A stretch of DNA of 64,000 bases from Altererythrobacter rubellus (GTDB lineage Bacteria > Pseudomonadota > Alphaproteobacteria > Sphingomonadales > Sphingomonadaceae): assembly GCF_030284385.1 (NCBI RefSeq), contig NZ_CP127221.1, positions 1-64,000 of the forward strand. Direction: 5' to 3'. Both the position numbers and the translations under genes were made by a program. Below the pieces are notes generated by a model. It did not search any database. It saw only the letters and a program-made list of their open reading frames with translations, and was not told the DNA's origin. Below, in pieces: positions 54,480-64,000 of the stretch (positions are counted from its first letter, which is position 1; each line of letters opens with the position of its first letter).

Positions 54480-54812
54480 ATGACCAAAACCTATACTACT
54501 TTCGCTGAATTCTGGCCGTTCTATCTGCGTGAGCACAGCAAACCAGCTACACGAGCCTTGCACTATGTCGGCACGTCGCTGGTCGTCGCTTTGGCTGGCT
54601 ATGCGCTGTTGATGGGTGAGTGGCTGTGGCTAATCGCGCTGCCGTTGGCGGGTTACTTCTTCGCTTGGCTGGCGCATTTCACAATCGAGAAGAATAGACC
54701 CGCAACCTTCACCTATCCGCTTTGGTCTCTTTTCGCCGACTTCCGCATGTGGTGGCTGTGGCTGAGCGGCGGCCTCAAGGCAGAGCTGGAGCGTGCGGGC
54801 GTCGCAGATTAA
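54480..54812 (+). CDS. Mpo1-like (DUF962) membrane protein
   Basis: 110 residues with three hydrophobic spans. Motifs FAEFWPFYLREHSKPATRALHY and GYFFAWLAHFTIEKNRPATF, with the conserved His of Mpo1-type enzymes. In yeast, Mpo1 is a dioxygenase in the alpha-oxidation of 2-hydroxy fatty acids. The start is four bases after the S41 stop, so it is probably translationally coupled. Confidence 0.85.
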   Translation: MTKTYTTFAEFWPFYLREHSKPATRALHYVGTSLVVALAGYALLMGEWLWLIALPLAGYFFAWLAHFTIEKNRPATFTYPLWSLFADFRMWWLWLSGGLKAELERAGVAD

Positions 54813-55216
54813 AGCGCGTCTGGAACTGTCTCAAACCCTTGGATATCACCGAGCTCGACCCAGTCTTGCGCGCTTTTCGTGTAGCAATGGAAAGCTGGCT
54901 TCAGACCGCTGGTATCATCCAGCGTTCCCGCTTTAATGAACATCACGCCTGGCGGGTGTTCGACCAGCGTGAAGACAGGCGAACCGCAATCGCCGCAAAA
55001 CTGTCGCCGCACAGTTGCGCCGCTGTCACCCTTGTCATTGTAGGTTTTGACTTCGCCGACGACGTTTACCGACCCTTCCGGCACGCCAACGATGATCGAA
55101 AGCGCGCTGCCCGCCTGACGTTGGCAGTTCTTGCAATGACAGGTCACGCACATCAGCGGATCGGTCGTCAATTCATAGCGCACTTTACCGCACAGGCATC
55201 CGCCGGTCAGTCCCAT
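54809..55216 (-). CDS. GFA-family (glutathione-dependent formaldehyde-activating-like) protein
   Basis: 135 residues. Zinc-binding Cys in GGCLCGKVRYEL, CHCKNCQRQAGSAL and FCGDCGSPVF. Members of the GFA fold bind glutathione adducts, but many are not formaldehyde enzymes. It overlaps DUF962 by four bases, convergently, and follows two small envelope genes on the same strand. Confidence 0.9.
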   Translation of the reverse strand: MGLTGGCLCGKVRYELTTDPLMCVTCHCKNCQRQAGSALSIIVGVPEGSVNVVGEVKTYNDKGDSGATVRRQFCGDCGSPVFTLVEHPPGVMFIKAGTLDDTSGLKPAFHCYTKSAQDWVELGDIQGFETVPDAL

Positions 55217-55225
55217 CGTCTTCTC

Positions 55226-55621
55226 CTAATCTGTACCGCCACTTTCACCGTAGCTGACGCTCGTTTCACCCCTTGTCAGAAGGAAGATTAGGAACCCTGT
55301 GGCAAACAGCACGTCGATCGCCAAGACTGCGGTAGGAGCGTCGCCACCCGATTGGTTCATTTCTGCTGTAACCAACAAGGCAACAACGGCGACTTTGCCG
55401 AACACACCGGCCCAAATCACATCAGCGTAGCGATCAGGGTCCCGAGCGACGACGGCATATACAAGCCCGAATGCGAAAACCAATATGCCAACCAGGCGCG
55501 TATCAATCGGCGCGGATGGCCCGAGAATCACAGCAATGCCGACGAGAAAGTTGAAGATTGCTGCAATCCAGAAGAACCACGTCCAACCCCGTCTAGCGCC
55601 CGTTTCGTTCGACATATTCAA
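55226..55621 (-). CDS. Small membrane protein, four predicted spans
   Basis: 131 residues. Spans seen: WFFWIAAIFNFLVGIAVIL, LVGILVFAFGLVYAVVA, IWAGVFGKVAVVALLVTA, and AVLAIDVLFATGFLIFLLT. It resembles a group of uncharacterised alphaproteobacterial membrane proteins. It overlaps the upstream lipoprotein gene by four bases and precedes the GFA gene by nine, so the three likely form an operon (56061 to 54809). Confidence 0.7.
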   Translation of the reverse strand: MNMSNETGARRGWTWFFWIAAIFNFLVGIAVILGPSAPIDTRLVGILVFAFGLVYAVVARDPDRYADVIWAGVFGKVAVVALLVTAEMNQSGGDAPTAVLAIDVLFATGFLIFLLTRGETSVSYGESGGTD

Positions 55622-56061
55622 TTCGCTCCTTCGCCAGTGAACATCTGGGTATCGGTATAGGCACAGCCATTGCGCAGCTCGTCGCCAATAGTCAATGTGG
55701 CGGTAAAGGGATAGCTGCGATCACTCATCGTGTCCAAGCATTCGCCTGGAGTGACCGCCAGGTTGAACGGCTCACCGTTCAGCTCTCCCGAGAAACCCAA
55801 CCCTCCGTTTCCTGCAAATCGGGTCACTGTAATCACCTGCCCGGCGATGTTTTCAGGAGTTGAATAGGTAAGCGTATCCGCTTCGATTTCTGCATTCCAG
55901 AATGGCTCATTGCCGAGCGCAGTGATAACTTCACTTTCCGAAACTTCATCGAAGGTGGGCACTTCTCCCGGAGCCTCTTCCGAACCTCCAAAGCATGCAT
56001 AGAGCCCGAGCGAACCGACCACAGCAACCAACAAGCGCTTGCCAAGTTCATTGCGTATCAT
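55618..56061 (-). CDS. Small envelope lipoprotein, COG3650-like
   Basis: 147 residues. N-terminal hydrophobic segment LLVAVVGSLGLYAC gives a lipobox-like LYAC. The core GNEPFWNAEIEADTLTYSTP, followed by FNLAVTPGECLDTMSDRSYP, fits the COG3650/META-like group with its NEPFW signature. The role is unknown; it is possibly an inhibitor or stress-related protein. Divergent from the photolyase gene. Confidence 0.7.
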   Translation of the reverse strand: MIRNELGKRLLVAVVGSLGLYACFGGSEEAPGEVPTFDEVSESEVITALGNEPFWNAEIEADTLTYSTPENIAGQVITVTRFAGNGGLGFSGELNGEPFNLAVTPGECLDTMSDRSYPFTATLTIGDELRNGCAYTDTQMFTGEGAN

Positions 56062-56109
56062 CGGTTATCTCCCCCTTCCGACGCGCAATGATAGTCAGAG
56101 GGAACAGCC

Positions 56110-57429
56110 ATGTCACGCCTGCCTTTCGCTTTCCCACATGGCTTGGGCACCTTAACGGAACCACACTCGCACCGGCCCGTTGCTTTTGATATGGAATGGA
56201 ACCCTCAGAGAGACGCCGCATTGTCGCAATTGGCAAGGTTCACACCGAACATGGGGCGGCGCTATGCCAATCGGCGCAACCATGATGAAGGCAAAGCTGG
56301 TGGCAATGTGTCGCGGCTTTCCCCCTGGTTGCATGCTGGCGTTGTGAGCGAAGCTGAGGTGCTGCAGTCCGCACTTGGCCAGCATAGCCCAGAGGCCGCT
56401 GAGAAGTTCATAGCGGAAGTGTTCTGGCGGATCTATTTCAAAGGATATCTTGAGCAGCGGCCAAGCATTTGGCGCGCCTTTTGTGATCAGCGCGATGCGG
56501 CCCTCAGTTGCTTTGAATCGGATCCGGTCACGCATGGTTTGTTTGAGCAAGCAACAAGCGGCCAGACCGGCATACAAGCCTTTGACAATTGGGCACGCGA
56601 GCTCGGCGAGACAGGGTATCTGCATAACCATGCGCGTATGTGGTTCGCCAGCATCTGGATATTCACACTGAAGCTCGACTGGACTTTGGGTGCGGACTTC
56701 TTCCTGCGCCATTTGATCGATGGTGATGCGGCTTCAAATACGCTGAGCTGGCGCTGGATCGCGGGATTGCACACCAAAGGAAAGACGTACCTCGCTAGGC
56801 CGGATAATATCGCGCAGTACACGCAGAGCCATCCCGACGGGCCGCTATTGGCCCGCGGCCTTGCTCAAGACGCGCCGCCACTCACCGAACCTGAAAAGCA
56901 CGCGCGCAGGCCTCTCGCGCTTCCTCCGGGCGCGAATACGATTCCGCAAACCTATGCGCTGTTGCTGCACGATGAAGCCGCTAGCCATGTGCCCTTCGAT
57001 CTTCCGCATCCACCCGCACTAGTCATCTCCGCGGCTAGGCCTGATGACCGTTCTCCAAGACAGATCGGCGGGCTGGTTCGAGACTTTGCGATGCAATCCG
57101 TTCAGCATGGTGGTGAAGCCGCGGCAGAAACATTTGGCTGCCCACATGTCGGCTGGCAGTCCGGCAATTCACTCGCAAACATACTGGCCGATACAAAGCT
57201 CAACCACATCGTCACATCCTATCTCCCGATGGGATGGACACGCGACGCACTCTGGCCAGAACTCGCTCCACTCGCCGACAAAGGGAGTCTCATCCAGCTT
57301 ACCTCCGCGCTTGAACGGGCGACCTGGCCACACGCCAAAGCCGGGTTTTTTGGCGTGAAGAAGATCATGTACAAAGCGATGCGCGAGGCGGGTGTGGCTG
57401 CGCGGCAATTGGAACTTTTCGAAGCTTGA
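56110..57429 (+). CDS. Photolyase/cryptochrome-related protein with FAD domain first
   Basis: 439 residues. Residues ~28-265 match the helical FAD-binding domain of photolyases: GGNVSRLSPWLHAGVVSEAE, EVFWRIYFKGYLEQRPSIW, FDNWARELGETGYLHNHARM, DGDAASNTLSWRWIAGLHTK and GKTYLARPDNIAQYT. No antenna domain precedes it (only ~27 residues). Instead a ~165-residue segment follows with alternating strands and helices (YALLLHDEAASHVPF, ALVISAARPDDR, HIVTSYLPMGWTRDALWPEL), which could be the alpha/beta antenna domain in swapped order. Function: DNA repair or light sensing, not resolved. The ATG at 56110 follows a GAGGGAAC. Confidence 0.85.
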   Translation: MSRLPFAFPHGLGTLTEPHSHRPVAFDMEWNPQRDAALSQLARFTPNMGRRYANRRNHDEGKAGGNVSRLSPWLHAGVVSEAEVLQSALGQHSPEAAEKFIAEVFWRIYFKGYLEQRPSIWRAFCDQRDAALSCFESDPVTHGLFEQATSGQTGIQAFDNWARELGETGYLHNHARMWFASIWIFTLKLDWTLGADFFLRHLIDGDAASNTLSWRWIAGLHTKGKTYLARPDNIAQYTQSHPDGPLLARGLAQDAPPLTEPEKHARRPLALPPGANTIPQTYALLLHDEAASHVPFDLPHPPALVISAARPDDRSPRQIGGLVRDFAMQSVQHGGEAAAETFGCPHVGWQSGNSLANILADTKLNHIVTSYLPMGWTRDALWPELAPLADKGSLIQLTSALERATWPHAKAGFFGVKKIMYKAMREAGVAARQLELFEA

Positions 57430-57471
57430 TCAATGGACTATCCTTTCGTTGAACAGAAAGGAACAAAGGCA

Positions 57472-57912
57472 ATGTCAGGCACTCACGAACAAATCACAGG
57501 CCACTGTCTTTGCGGCGCAGTTACAGTCACCGCCACGCCCGCCAAGCCGCATCTGGAGGCATGCCATTGCGAAATGTGCCGTCGCTGGTGCGGCAGCGCC
57601 TATCTGGCCGTACAAAGCGACACCGCGCCGCGCTTCTCAGGCGAGGAGCATATTACCCGCTTCAAATCGTCAAACTGGGCAGAGCGCGGTTTCTGCAGCA
57701 AGTGCGGCAGCAACCTGTTCTACTGCTTTACCCCAACGGGCAGCTATTCCTTCCTGGCCGGTTTATTTGACGATCTTGGCGACATGACGCTGGGTGCAGA
57801 GATCTTTGTCGACGAACAGCCCGACTATTATTCCTTCGCGCAAGAGACGACCCGCAGGACCGGGCCAGAGCTGATTGCTGAAGCGAAAGAGGCCGGTTTT
57901 ACCTTCGACTGA
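57472..57912 (+). CDS. GFA-family zinc protein
   Basis: 146 residues from the ATG at 57472, which has AAAGG nine bases upstream. Cys motifs: GHCLCGAVTVTA, CHCEMCRRWCGSAY and FCSKCGSNLFY. It is the second GFA paralogue within 3 kb. Same strand as the photolyase-like gene with a 42-bp gap, so co-transcription is likely. Confidence 0.9.
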   Translation: MSGTHEQITGHCLCGAVTVTATPAKPHLEACHCEMCRRWCGSAYLAVQSDTAPRFSGEEHITRFKSSNWAERGFCSKCGSNLFYCFTPTGSYSFLAGLFDDLGDMTLGAEIFVDEQPDYYSFAQETTRRTGPELIAEAKEAGFTFD

Positions 57913-57915
57913 TCG

Positions 57916-58227
57916 TTATATCACCTTGTCTGGGCGCTGATCATGCTTGTGGCGTTCTTCCCGGCCCAGCACACGTTCCAGCCGCTGTGCCATCGTATTG
58001 GCCGCCTTGCGCGCAGCCGTATCCACATCGGCCGCATGCTCGGTGACACCAATTGGCCGGTCACCGCGCGGACGCACTTCGATCGTGCATGTCTTGTCAT
58101 CTGCGCCGCCTTTTCGGCCGTTTTCATCCGACACATGCACCTCGACCCGGGTTAACCGTTCTTCAAACCGCGCGAGTTTGGCACGTACCTGATTTTCGAT
58201 CCGCTCTGCGACGTTGTCTGTACCCAT
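57916..58227 (-). CDS. Short HPF/RaiA-family ribosome-associated protein
   Basis: 103 residues: VRAKLARFEERLTRVEVHVS, then KTCTIEVRPRGDRPIGVTEH, then DVDTAARKAANTMAQRLERV, the beta-alpha-beta core of hibernation-promoting factors. No long C-terminal dimerisation domain, so this is the short form. It may stabilise inactive ribosomes. Convergent with the GFA gene. Confidence 0.82.
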   Translation of the reverse strand: MGTDNVAERIENQVRAKLARFEERLTRVEVHVSDENGRKGGADDKTCTIEVRPRGDRPIGVTEHAADVDTAARKAANTMAQRLERVLGREERHKHDQRPDKVI

Positions 58228-58375
58228 TACGGAACTGTCCGAATTGAACTAAAATTGCATTATCTTGCGTTCCTCTCTCTAACTGCCCCTATCCTATAGA
58301 TATGGGTATGAAGCGCGCCGGTTTCCAGCGATTTCGGCGGCGCGGACCCAATCCCCAATCCAACAACATGGAACA

Positions 58376-58400
58376 CTTGGAACACTGTCCAGAGCGCAGA
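58376..58400 (+). repeat. 25-nt dispersed repeat, copy 2
   Basis: Matches the minus strand of 25609-25633 at 24 of 25 positions. It lies in the 58228-58610 gap, in which I see no credible gene; a minus-strand frame of 109 codons there lacks protein-like character. Confidence 0.6.
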
Positions 58401-58610
58401 AAGCTCTCCGCCCGCACGAGAGGGAACGGGCCGCCACAGTAAGCCTATTGCAATCGGTTCGCAAAGAAATGACGTAGCAAGAGTCACGCCCGCATATGGG
58501 CAAATTTCGCGCGAGTAGGGAAGCCGGCGCATCCCCGGAGACGCCGCTCCATTGCGTGATTGCGGGCCAATGGCTAACGCTGGTCGCAAGCTGATAGGGG
58601 AGCTTAAACA

Positions 58611-59012
58611 GTGATCACCAATTTACCTGATACCTTGCTGCGTTACCGCATAGTTCTGGGTATACTTGCCTTGATCGTTTGCGCTGCCACATGGGCACTT
58701 GACCTCACTGAATTGGTCTATGAATGCCCGTTTTGCCGCGCGCAGCGCACCGTCATCGGCCTGTTAGGGCTAATCATCCTGTTGCCATGGTATCGCCATT
58801 GGCTGAGCCGCTACCTCGCCGCGATCTTCGCGGTGTTCGGCCTTGTGGTGGGATCGACGCAGCACTTTCGCGGCTGGGCACGAATTTCTGCAGGCGAATT
58901 CGAATGGGGTCAGCAGTGGTACATCAACCCATGGCTGCTGTCTGGCTGCGCGATTTTCATCATCATGGCCCTGCTTCTGTTGATCTGGCGGGACAGCCCG
59001 GCCGCTGAATAA
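58611..59012 (+). CDS. DsbB-like four-span membrane protein with one Cys pair
   Basis: 133 residues, four hydrophobic spans. CPFC (Cys39, Cys42) lies just after the first span in VYECPFCRAQRTVIGLLGL, matching the position and QR motif of DsbB's CxxC. The second periplasmic loop (HFRGWARISAGEFEWGQQW) has no Cys pair, unlike classical DsbB. It could be a partial thiol oxidoreductase or a scaffolding relative. The start is a GTG at 58611 or nearby. Confidence 0.6.
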   Translation: MITNLPDTLLRYRIVLGILALIVCAATWALDLTELVYECPFCRAQRTVIGLLGLIILLPWYRHWLSRYLAAIFAVFGLVVGSTQHFRGWARISAGEFEWGQQWYINPWLLSGCAIFIIMALLLLIWRDSPAAE

Positions 59013-59019
59013 GCCGGAT

Positions 59020-59523
59020 TTGATGCTAGCGCGCGCCATGAACCTTCCAATCCCCGGGCCGATCACCATCCTCGTCGATGCCGATGCCTGCCCGGTGAAA
59101 GAGGAGATTTACCGCGTGGCCGACCGGTTCAAAGCCGAGGTGCGCGTGGTCAGCAACTCCCCCTTCCGCGTGCCGGTGAGCGATCGGGTGAAGCGGGTGG
59201 TCGTGAGCGATGGCTTCGACGCAGCGGATGACTGGATTGCGGAAAATGCGAACGCGCGGAGCGTGGTTGTCACCGCCGACATATTGCTGGCCGAGCGCTG
59301 CCTGAAGGCAGGCGCGAGCGTGCTCAAGCACAATGGCCAGCGGTTTGACGCCAGCTCCATCGGCAGCGCAATTGCGACCCGCGCGATCATGGAGGATTTG
59401 CGCGCCGGGATGGCCGGAATGGATGGAAGCATCGGAGGCGGCCCGCCACCCTTCAACAAGGCAGACCGCAGCCGTTTCCTGCAAGAATTGGACAATGTGC
59501 TGGTGAAACTCGCGCGGAACTAG
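59020..59523 (+). CDS. YaiI/YqxD (DUF188) family protein
   Basis: 167 residues. Motifs: TILVDADACPVKEEIYRVAD, FKAEVRVVSNSPFRVPVSDR, VVTADILLAERCLKAGASVL, and GPPPFNKADRSRFLQELDNV near the C-terminus. A PIN-like fold is predicted; biochemical role unknown. The second ATG at 59038 (MNLPIPG) is an alternative start. Confidence 0.92.
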   Translation: MMLARAMNLPIPGPITILVDADACPVKEEIYRVADRFKAEVRVVSNSPFRVPVSDRVKRVVVSDGFDAADDWIAENANARSVVVTADILLAERCLKAGASVLKHNGQRFDASSIGSAIATRAIMEDLRAGMAGMDGSIGGGPPPFNKADRSRFLQELDNVLVKLARN

Positions 59524-59548
59524 CGCCGCCCTCACGGATTATAAAGGC

Positions 59549-60130
59549 ATGGATCACCGGACATCACGTCAAGCCCTATTCGGCGGCGCATTCGCCGCTG
59601 CATCCTTGTTGCTGTCAGCCTGCGTCGGCTCGCCCGGTCCGGTTGGCAATGCCAGCGTGCCCGAACCGGCCAAGCCCGTCAGCCTGAGCGAATATCTCGG
59701 CAAATGGTACGAATACGGGCGCTATGAAGCACCGTTTCAAGAGGGCTGCGAAGCCGTGACGGCGGAATATTCGCTGCGCGATGATGAGAAGATCAAAGTG
59801 GTCAATTCGTGCCGCAAAGGCGCGCTTGATGGCGAGTTTGATCAGTCGACCGGCAAGGCCAAGGTGGTCGAAGGCTCGGACGGCGCGAAGCTCAAAGTGA
59901 GCTTCTTCGGCCCATTCTACGGCGATTACTGGGTGCTGGATCGCGGGGAGCCAGGCGCAGACGGGCTGTATGACTGGTCCATCGTGGGCGAGCCTAGCGG
60001 GCGGTATTTGTGGATGCTGACACGAGAGCCACAACCCGATGCAGAGCTGCGCGCGCTGCTGGAAGCGCGGGTCAAGGAATTGGGGTATGACTGGATTCTC
60101 GTGCGCCTGACACAGCAACCGGCGGGCTGA
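59549..60130 (+). CDS. Lipocalin-family lipoprotein (Blc-like)
   Basis: 193 residues. Lipobox LLSAC after a twin-arginine-free signal (ALFGGAFAAASLL). The lipocalin motif GKWYEYGRYEAPFQEGCEAV is followed by strand YDWSIVGEPSGRYLWMLTRE. Bacterial lipocalins are outer-membrane proteins that bind lipids, often under stress. Normal size. Confidence 0.93.
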   Translation: MDHRTSRQALFGGAFAAASLLLSACVGSPGPVGNASVPEPAKPVSLSEYLGKWYEYGRYEAPFQEGCEAVTAEYSLRDDEKIKVVNSCRKGALDGEFDQSTGKAKVVEGSDGAKLKVSFFGPFYGDYWVLDRGEPGADGLYDWSIVGEPSGRYLWMLTREPQPDAELRALLEARVKELGYDWILVRLTQQPAG

Positions 60131-60259
60131 TCTTCCGCGCGCAGGCAGAACAGTTTGCCGAATTCATGCGAGTTATCCGGAAAACAGGCGTAGGACGGGT
60201 GCGGGGCATTCCGCCCTTATTGGAAATGACATGGCCAAAGGCCAGTGCCAGCCTGCGCA

Positions 60260-62179
<1,920 letters not shown>

Positions 62180-62218
62180 CTACTGACGGAGTGGGGACTT
62201 CAGGCGGGTTGCCCTCCG

Positions 62219-62305
62219 CTCCCTCCGCCGATGCTAATCGGTTCAGGTTCAACGAGTCGTGTGGAGCATACCCACACCTCTCAGCCATTTGTGCTGGCTC
62301 CCCGG
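62219..62305 (-). promoter_or_regulatory. TPP riboswitch
   Basis: On the minus strand the THI-box landmarks are present: GGGGAGCC, GGCTGAGAGG, TTGAACCTGAACCG, and GATTAGCATCGGCGGAGGGAG (in parts). It lies 52 bp before thiC. A small hairpin CTCC/GGAG at 62177-62191 includes the thiC Shine-Dalgarno, suggesting control of translation initiation. Confidence 0.93.
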
Positions 62306-62427
62306 GGATGAACTGAGTTTATACCTCTGCAAGCTCGCAGTAAAGCGTGGCCTGGGAGAGACTCTGAAAAATAGCGACAACGGCAAAGGCGGATAACCGC
62401 CCAATCGCTCCGATCGATCTAAGCTAG

Positions 62428-62754
62428 AATGCTCTTTATATTAATAACCGCTGGCACGCCCCCTTTGCCGAGCTACGCCGTATCGCACCGCTCAGCTACA
62501 TGCCGGAAAGCCCCTTTGGCGCTTATTGGTCTGCCGCCACGCATGACCTTATCCAGCAAATCGAACTGGATCATGAGGCTTGGTCTTCATCCTGGCAGAA
62601 GGGCAATATCACGATCGCAGATGGTGTAGGCGATATCGATTTCCCCAATTTCATCGCGCAGCATCCGCCGATCGATACTGCGCAGCGCAAGGTAATCGCT
62701 CCCGGCTACACGACCCGGCCGGGGGAATTTCAGTCACCGGGCGACGTTGACTAA
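62428..62754 (+). pseudogene. Cytochrome P450 N-terminal remnant
   Basis: The frame opens after a TAG at 62425 and reads HAPFAELRRIAPLSYMPESP, FGAYWSAATHDLIQQIELDH and FIAQHPPIDTAQRKVIAPGY, the order and wording of the first ~110 residues of a P450 (the AQRK and HPP segments are family-typical). It then stops at 62754 with no I-helix, ExxR or heme Cys. The best in-frame ATG is 62500, inside the remnant. A fossil of a P450 gene, inferred. Confidence 0.75.
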
Positions 62755-62778
62755 TAATCGATGCAGCTGTGTGTCGAC

Positions 62779-62821
62779 GGGCTGACTGGCGGGTGATCAC
62801 GCTGGTCAGCCCGCTTTTTTT
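62779..62821 (+). terminator. Rho-independent terminator
   Basis: GGGCTGAC (62779-62786) pairs with GTCAGCCC (62805-62812), followed by GCTTTTTTT. Ends the transcript of the P450 remnant, before the flavin oxidoreductase. Confidence 0.8.
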
Positions 62822-62901
62822 GCGCGCACACAACCCTCTCAAATGCGCGACTCGGCAACCTTGAATTCGCGCGCTAGTGCTATGATCCAAGGGAGAGATA
62901 A

Positions 62902-64000
62902 ATGCCGTTTCGCATGTCAGATATGGTGGGATGTGAATTCCCGCTGTTTGCATTCTCGCATTGCCGCGACGTTGTCGCAGCGGTCAGCCGGGCCGGCGGC
63001 TTCGGCGTGCTGGGCGCGGTCAGCTTCACACCCGAACAGCTGGAGACAGAGCTTAAGTGGATCGACGACAATATCGACGGCATGCCATACGGCGTGGATG
63101 TGCTGATCCCGGAAGTGCAAGCGGTCGATCACTCAGTCACGGCTGACGAAGTTGTCGCCGCAATCCCGCAGCAATATCGCGACTTCACGCGCCAAATCCT
63201 GCGCGAGGCGGGGCTCGATGAGGGCGGCGCAGCGCCGCTAGGCGGCGCGCAACAGCCGAATACCTCTCTAGGGCAGGAACTGCTTGAGGTCAGCTTCAAC
63301 CACCCTGTGCAGCTTATCGCCAATGCGCTGGGCACGGCACCGCCGCAGATGATCGAGGCAGGAAAGAAGCACGGCATTCCTGTCGCAGCGCTGGTGGGAG
63401 CCAAAGAACACGCCATGAAGCAGATCGACGCGGGCGTAGATATCATCGTCGCGCAGGGCGGCGAAGGCGGCGGACATTGCGGCGAAGTCAGCACAATAGT
63501 GCTGATCCCTGAAGTTTTGCAGGCGATCGAGGATGCCGGTGCGGATATTCCGGTGCTTGCGGCAGGCGGCATCATGAACGGGCGGCAAATGGCGGGCATG
63601 ATGGCGATGGGCGCGGCGGGTGCATGGTGCGGCAGTGTGTGGCTCGCCACCACCGAAGCCGAAACGCACGAGATCTTCCGCGAGAAGATGGTTCAGGCGA
63701 CCAGTCGCGACACGATCCGTTCAAAGCATCGCACCGGCAAATATTCGCGGCAATTGCGCAGCGGCTGGCACGCCATGTGGGAAGAGGCAGGCTTACCCGC
63801 ACTGCCGATGCCGTTGATGATGTTGCTGTCAGAACCCGCACTTCGCACCATCGACAAGGCCGCGGTGAGTGGCAATCCGAAGGCGCAAGAGCTGTGCTCT
63901 TACTTTGTCGGGCAAGGCGTGGGGCTGGTTCGCGAAGTCACCTCCGCCGGACAGGTTGTGCAGGATTTCAAACAGGATTTCGTTGCGGGTTACGAGAACC
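62902..64000 (+). CDS. NAD(P)H-dependent flavin oxidoreductase / nitronate monooxygenase family, partial
   Basis: Starts at ATG 62902 after GGGAGAG, and runs open to the right edge, at least 366 residues. A TIM-barrel FMN enzyme: MVGCEFPLFAFSHCRDVVAA (N-terminus), GGFGVLGAVSFTPEQLETEL, IIVAQGGEGGGHCGEVSTIV and LAAGGIMNGRQMAGMMAMGA. Members (YrpB, 2-nitropropane dioxygenase) oxidise nitronates or reduce enoyl groups. The C-terminus is missing because of the window boundary, not truncation. Confidence 0.9.
   Translation, partial: MPFRMSDMVGCEFPLFAFSHCRDVVAAVSRAGGFGVLGAVSFTPEQLETELKWIDDNIDGMPYGVDVLIPEVQAVDHSVTADEVVAAIPQQYRDFTRQILREAGLDEGGAAPLGGAQQPNTSLGQELLEVSFNHPVQLIANALGTAPPQMIEAGKKHGIPVAALVGAKEHAMKQIDAGVDIIVAQGGEGGGHCGEVSTIVLIPEVLQAIEDAGADIPVLAAGGIMNGRQMAGMMAMGAAGAWCGSVWLATTEAETHEIFREKMVQATSRDTIRSKHRTGKYSRQLRSGWHAMWEEAGLPALPMPLMMLLSEPALRTIDKAAVSGNPKAQELCSYFVGQGVGLVREVTSAGQVVQDFKQDFVAGYEN

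Noticed and set aside
58260..58589. 109-codon minus-strand frame
   Set aside because: Composition not protein-like, spans the 25-nt repeat, no start context; treated as intergenic.

Overview
The window reads as one contiguous chromosomal stretch of an alphaproteobacterium, most likely a sphingomonad of the Erythrobacter/Altererythrobacter type. This is inferred from the style of the proteins (DnaA, bifunctional Rel, the Tol-Pal set, SspB, SWIB protein, paired acyl-CoA dehydrogenases), the many secreted proteins with Pro/Thr-rich linkers, and moderately high G+C. No rRNA genes or CRISPR arrays were seen, and one tRNA (Ser-GGA) was found.

Layout. 0.1-8.4 kb: dnaA, a ThiF/MoeB-like adenylyltransferase, a class III CoA-transferase, a persulfide-dioxygenase-like metallo-hydrolase beside a truncated SulP transporter, and a large trypsin-type autotransporter. 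8.4-15.5 kb is the accessory zone: a decayed IS6-type end, an FG-GAP/VCBS lipoprotein, a variant thermonuclease-like protein, a complete IS6-family element, a divergent LysR/sterol-desaturase pair, and a small segment bracketed by two copies of a 73-bp repeat, one abutting tRNA-Ser. 15.6-29 kb: cyclophilin-type isomerase, rel, a GH16 glucanase-like lipoprotein or secreted enzyme, hemF, pdeM, infC (apparent ATA start), a DUF547 protein, an SLC13 carrier, a sulfur amino-acid PLP enzyme, an unusual SDR and a J-domain protein.

29-33.4 kb is a full ybgC-tolQRAB-pal operon for cell-envelope constriction. 33.5-37 kb is a hisB-H-A-F-E-hinT cluster interrupted by a strong 20-bp-stem hairpin. sspB and gmk follow. 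38.4-46.9 kb holds an acyl-CoA catabolic group: three acyl-CoA dehydrogenases, an SDR, a zinc alcohol dehydrogenase, an aminoglycoside-phosphotransferase-like protein and an MFS carrier, with repeated TTGACG-type sites in the divergent promoter region.

46.9-64 kb: a subtilisin-type protease with a probable outer-membrane barrel, dapD, a small membrane ORF with an in-frame stop, an M19 dipeptidase, SWIB and PEBP proteins, an S41 protease lipoprotein, two GFA proteins, a photolyase-related protein whose FAD domain appears to come before rather than after an alpha/beta domain, a short HPF, a DsbB-like protein, YaiI/YqxD, a lipocalin, thiC under a TPP riboswitch, a cytochrome P450 fossil, and a flavin oxidoreductase running off the right edge.

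I do not see a clear new multi-gene defence or biosynthetic system. The most interesting items are the apparently permuted photolyase, the tRNA-Ser-linked repeat pair, the structured leader of the sulfur amino-acid gene, and several gene fossils.
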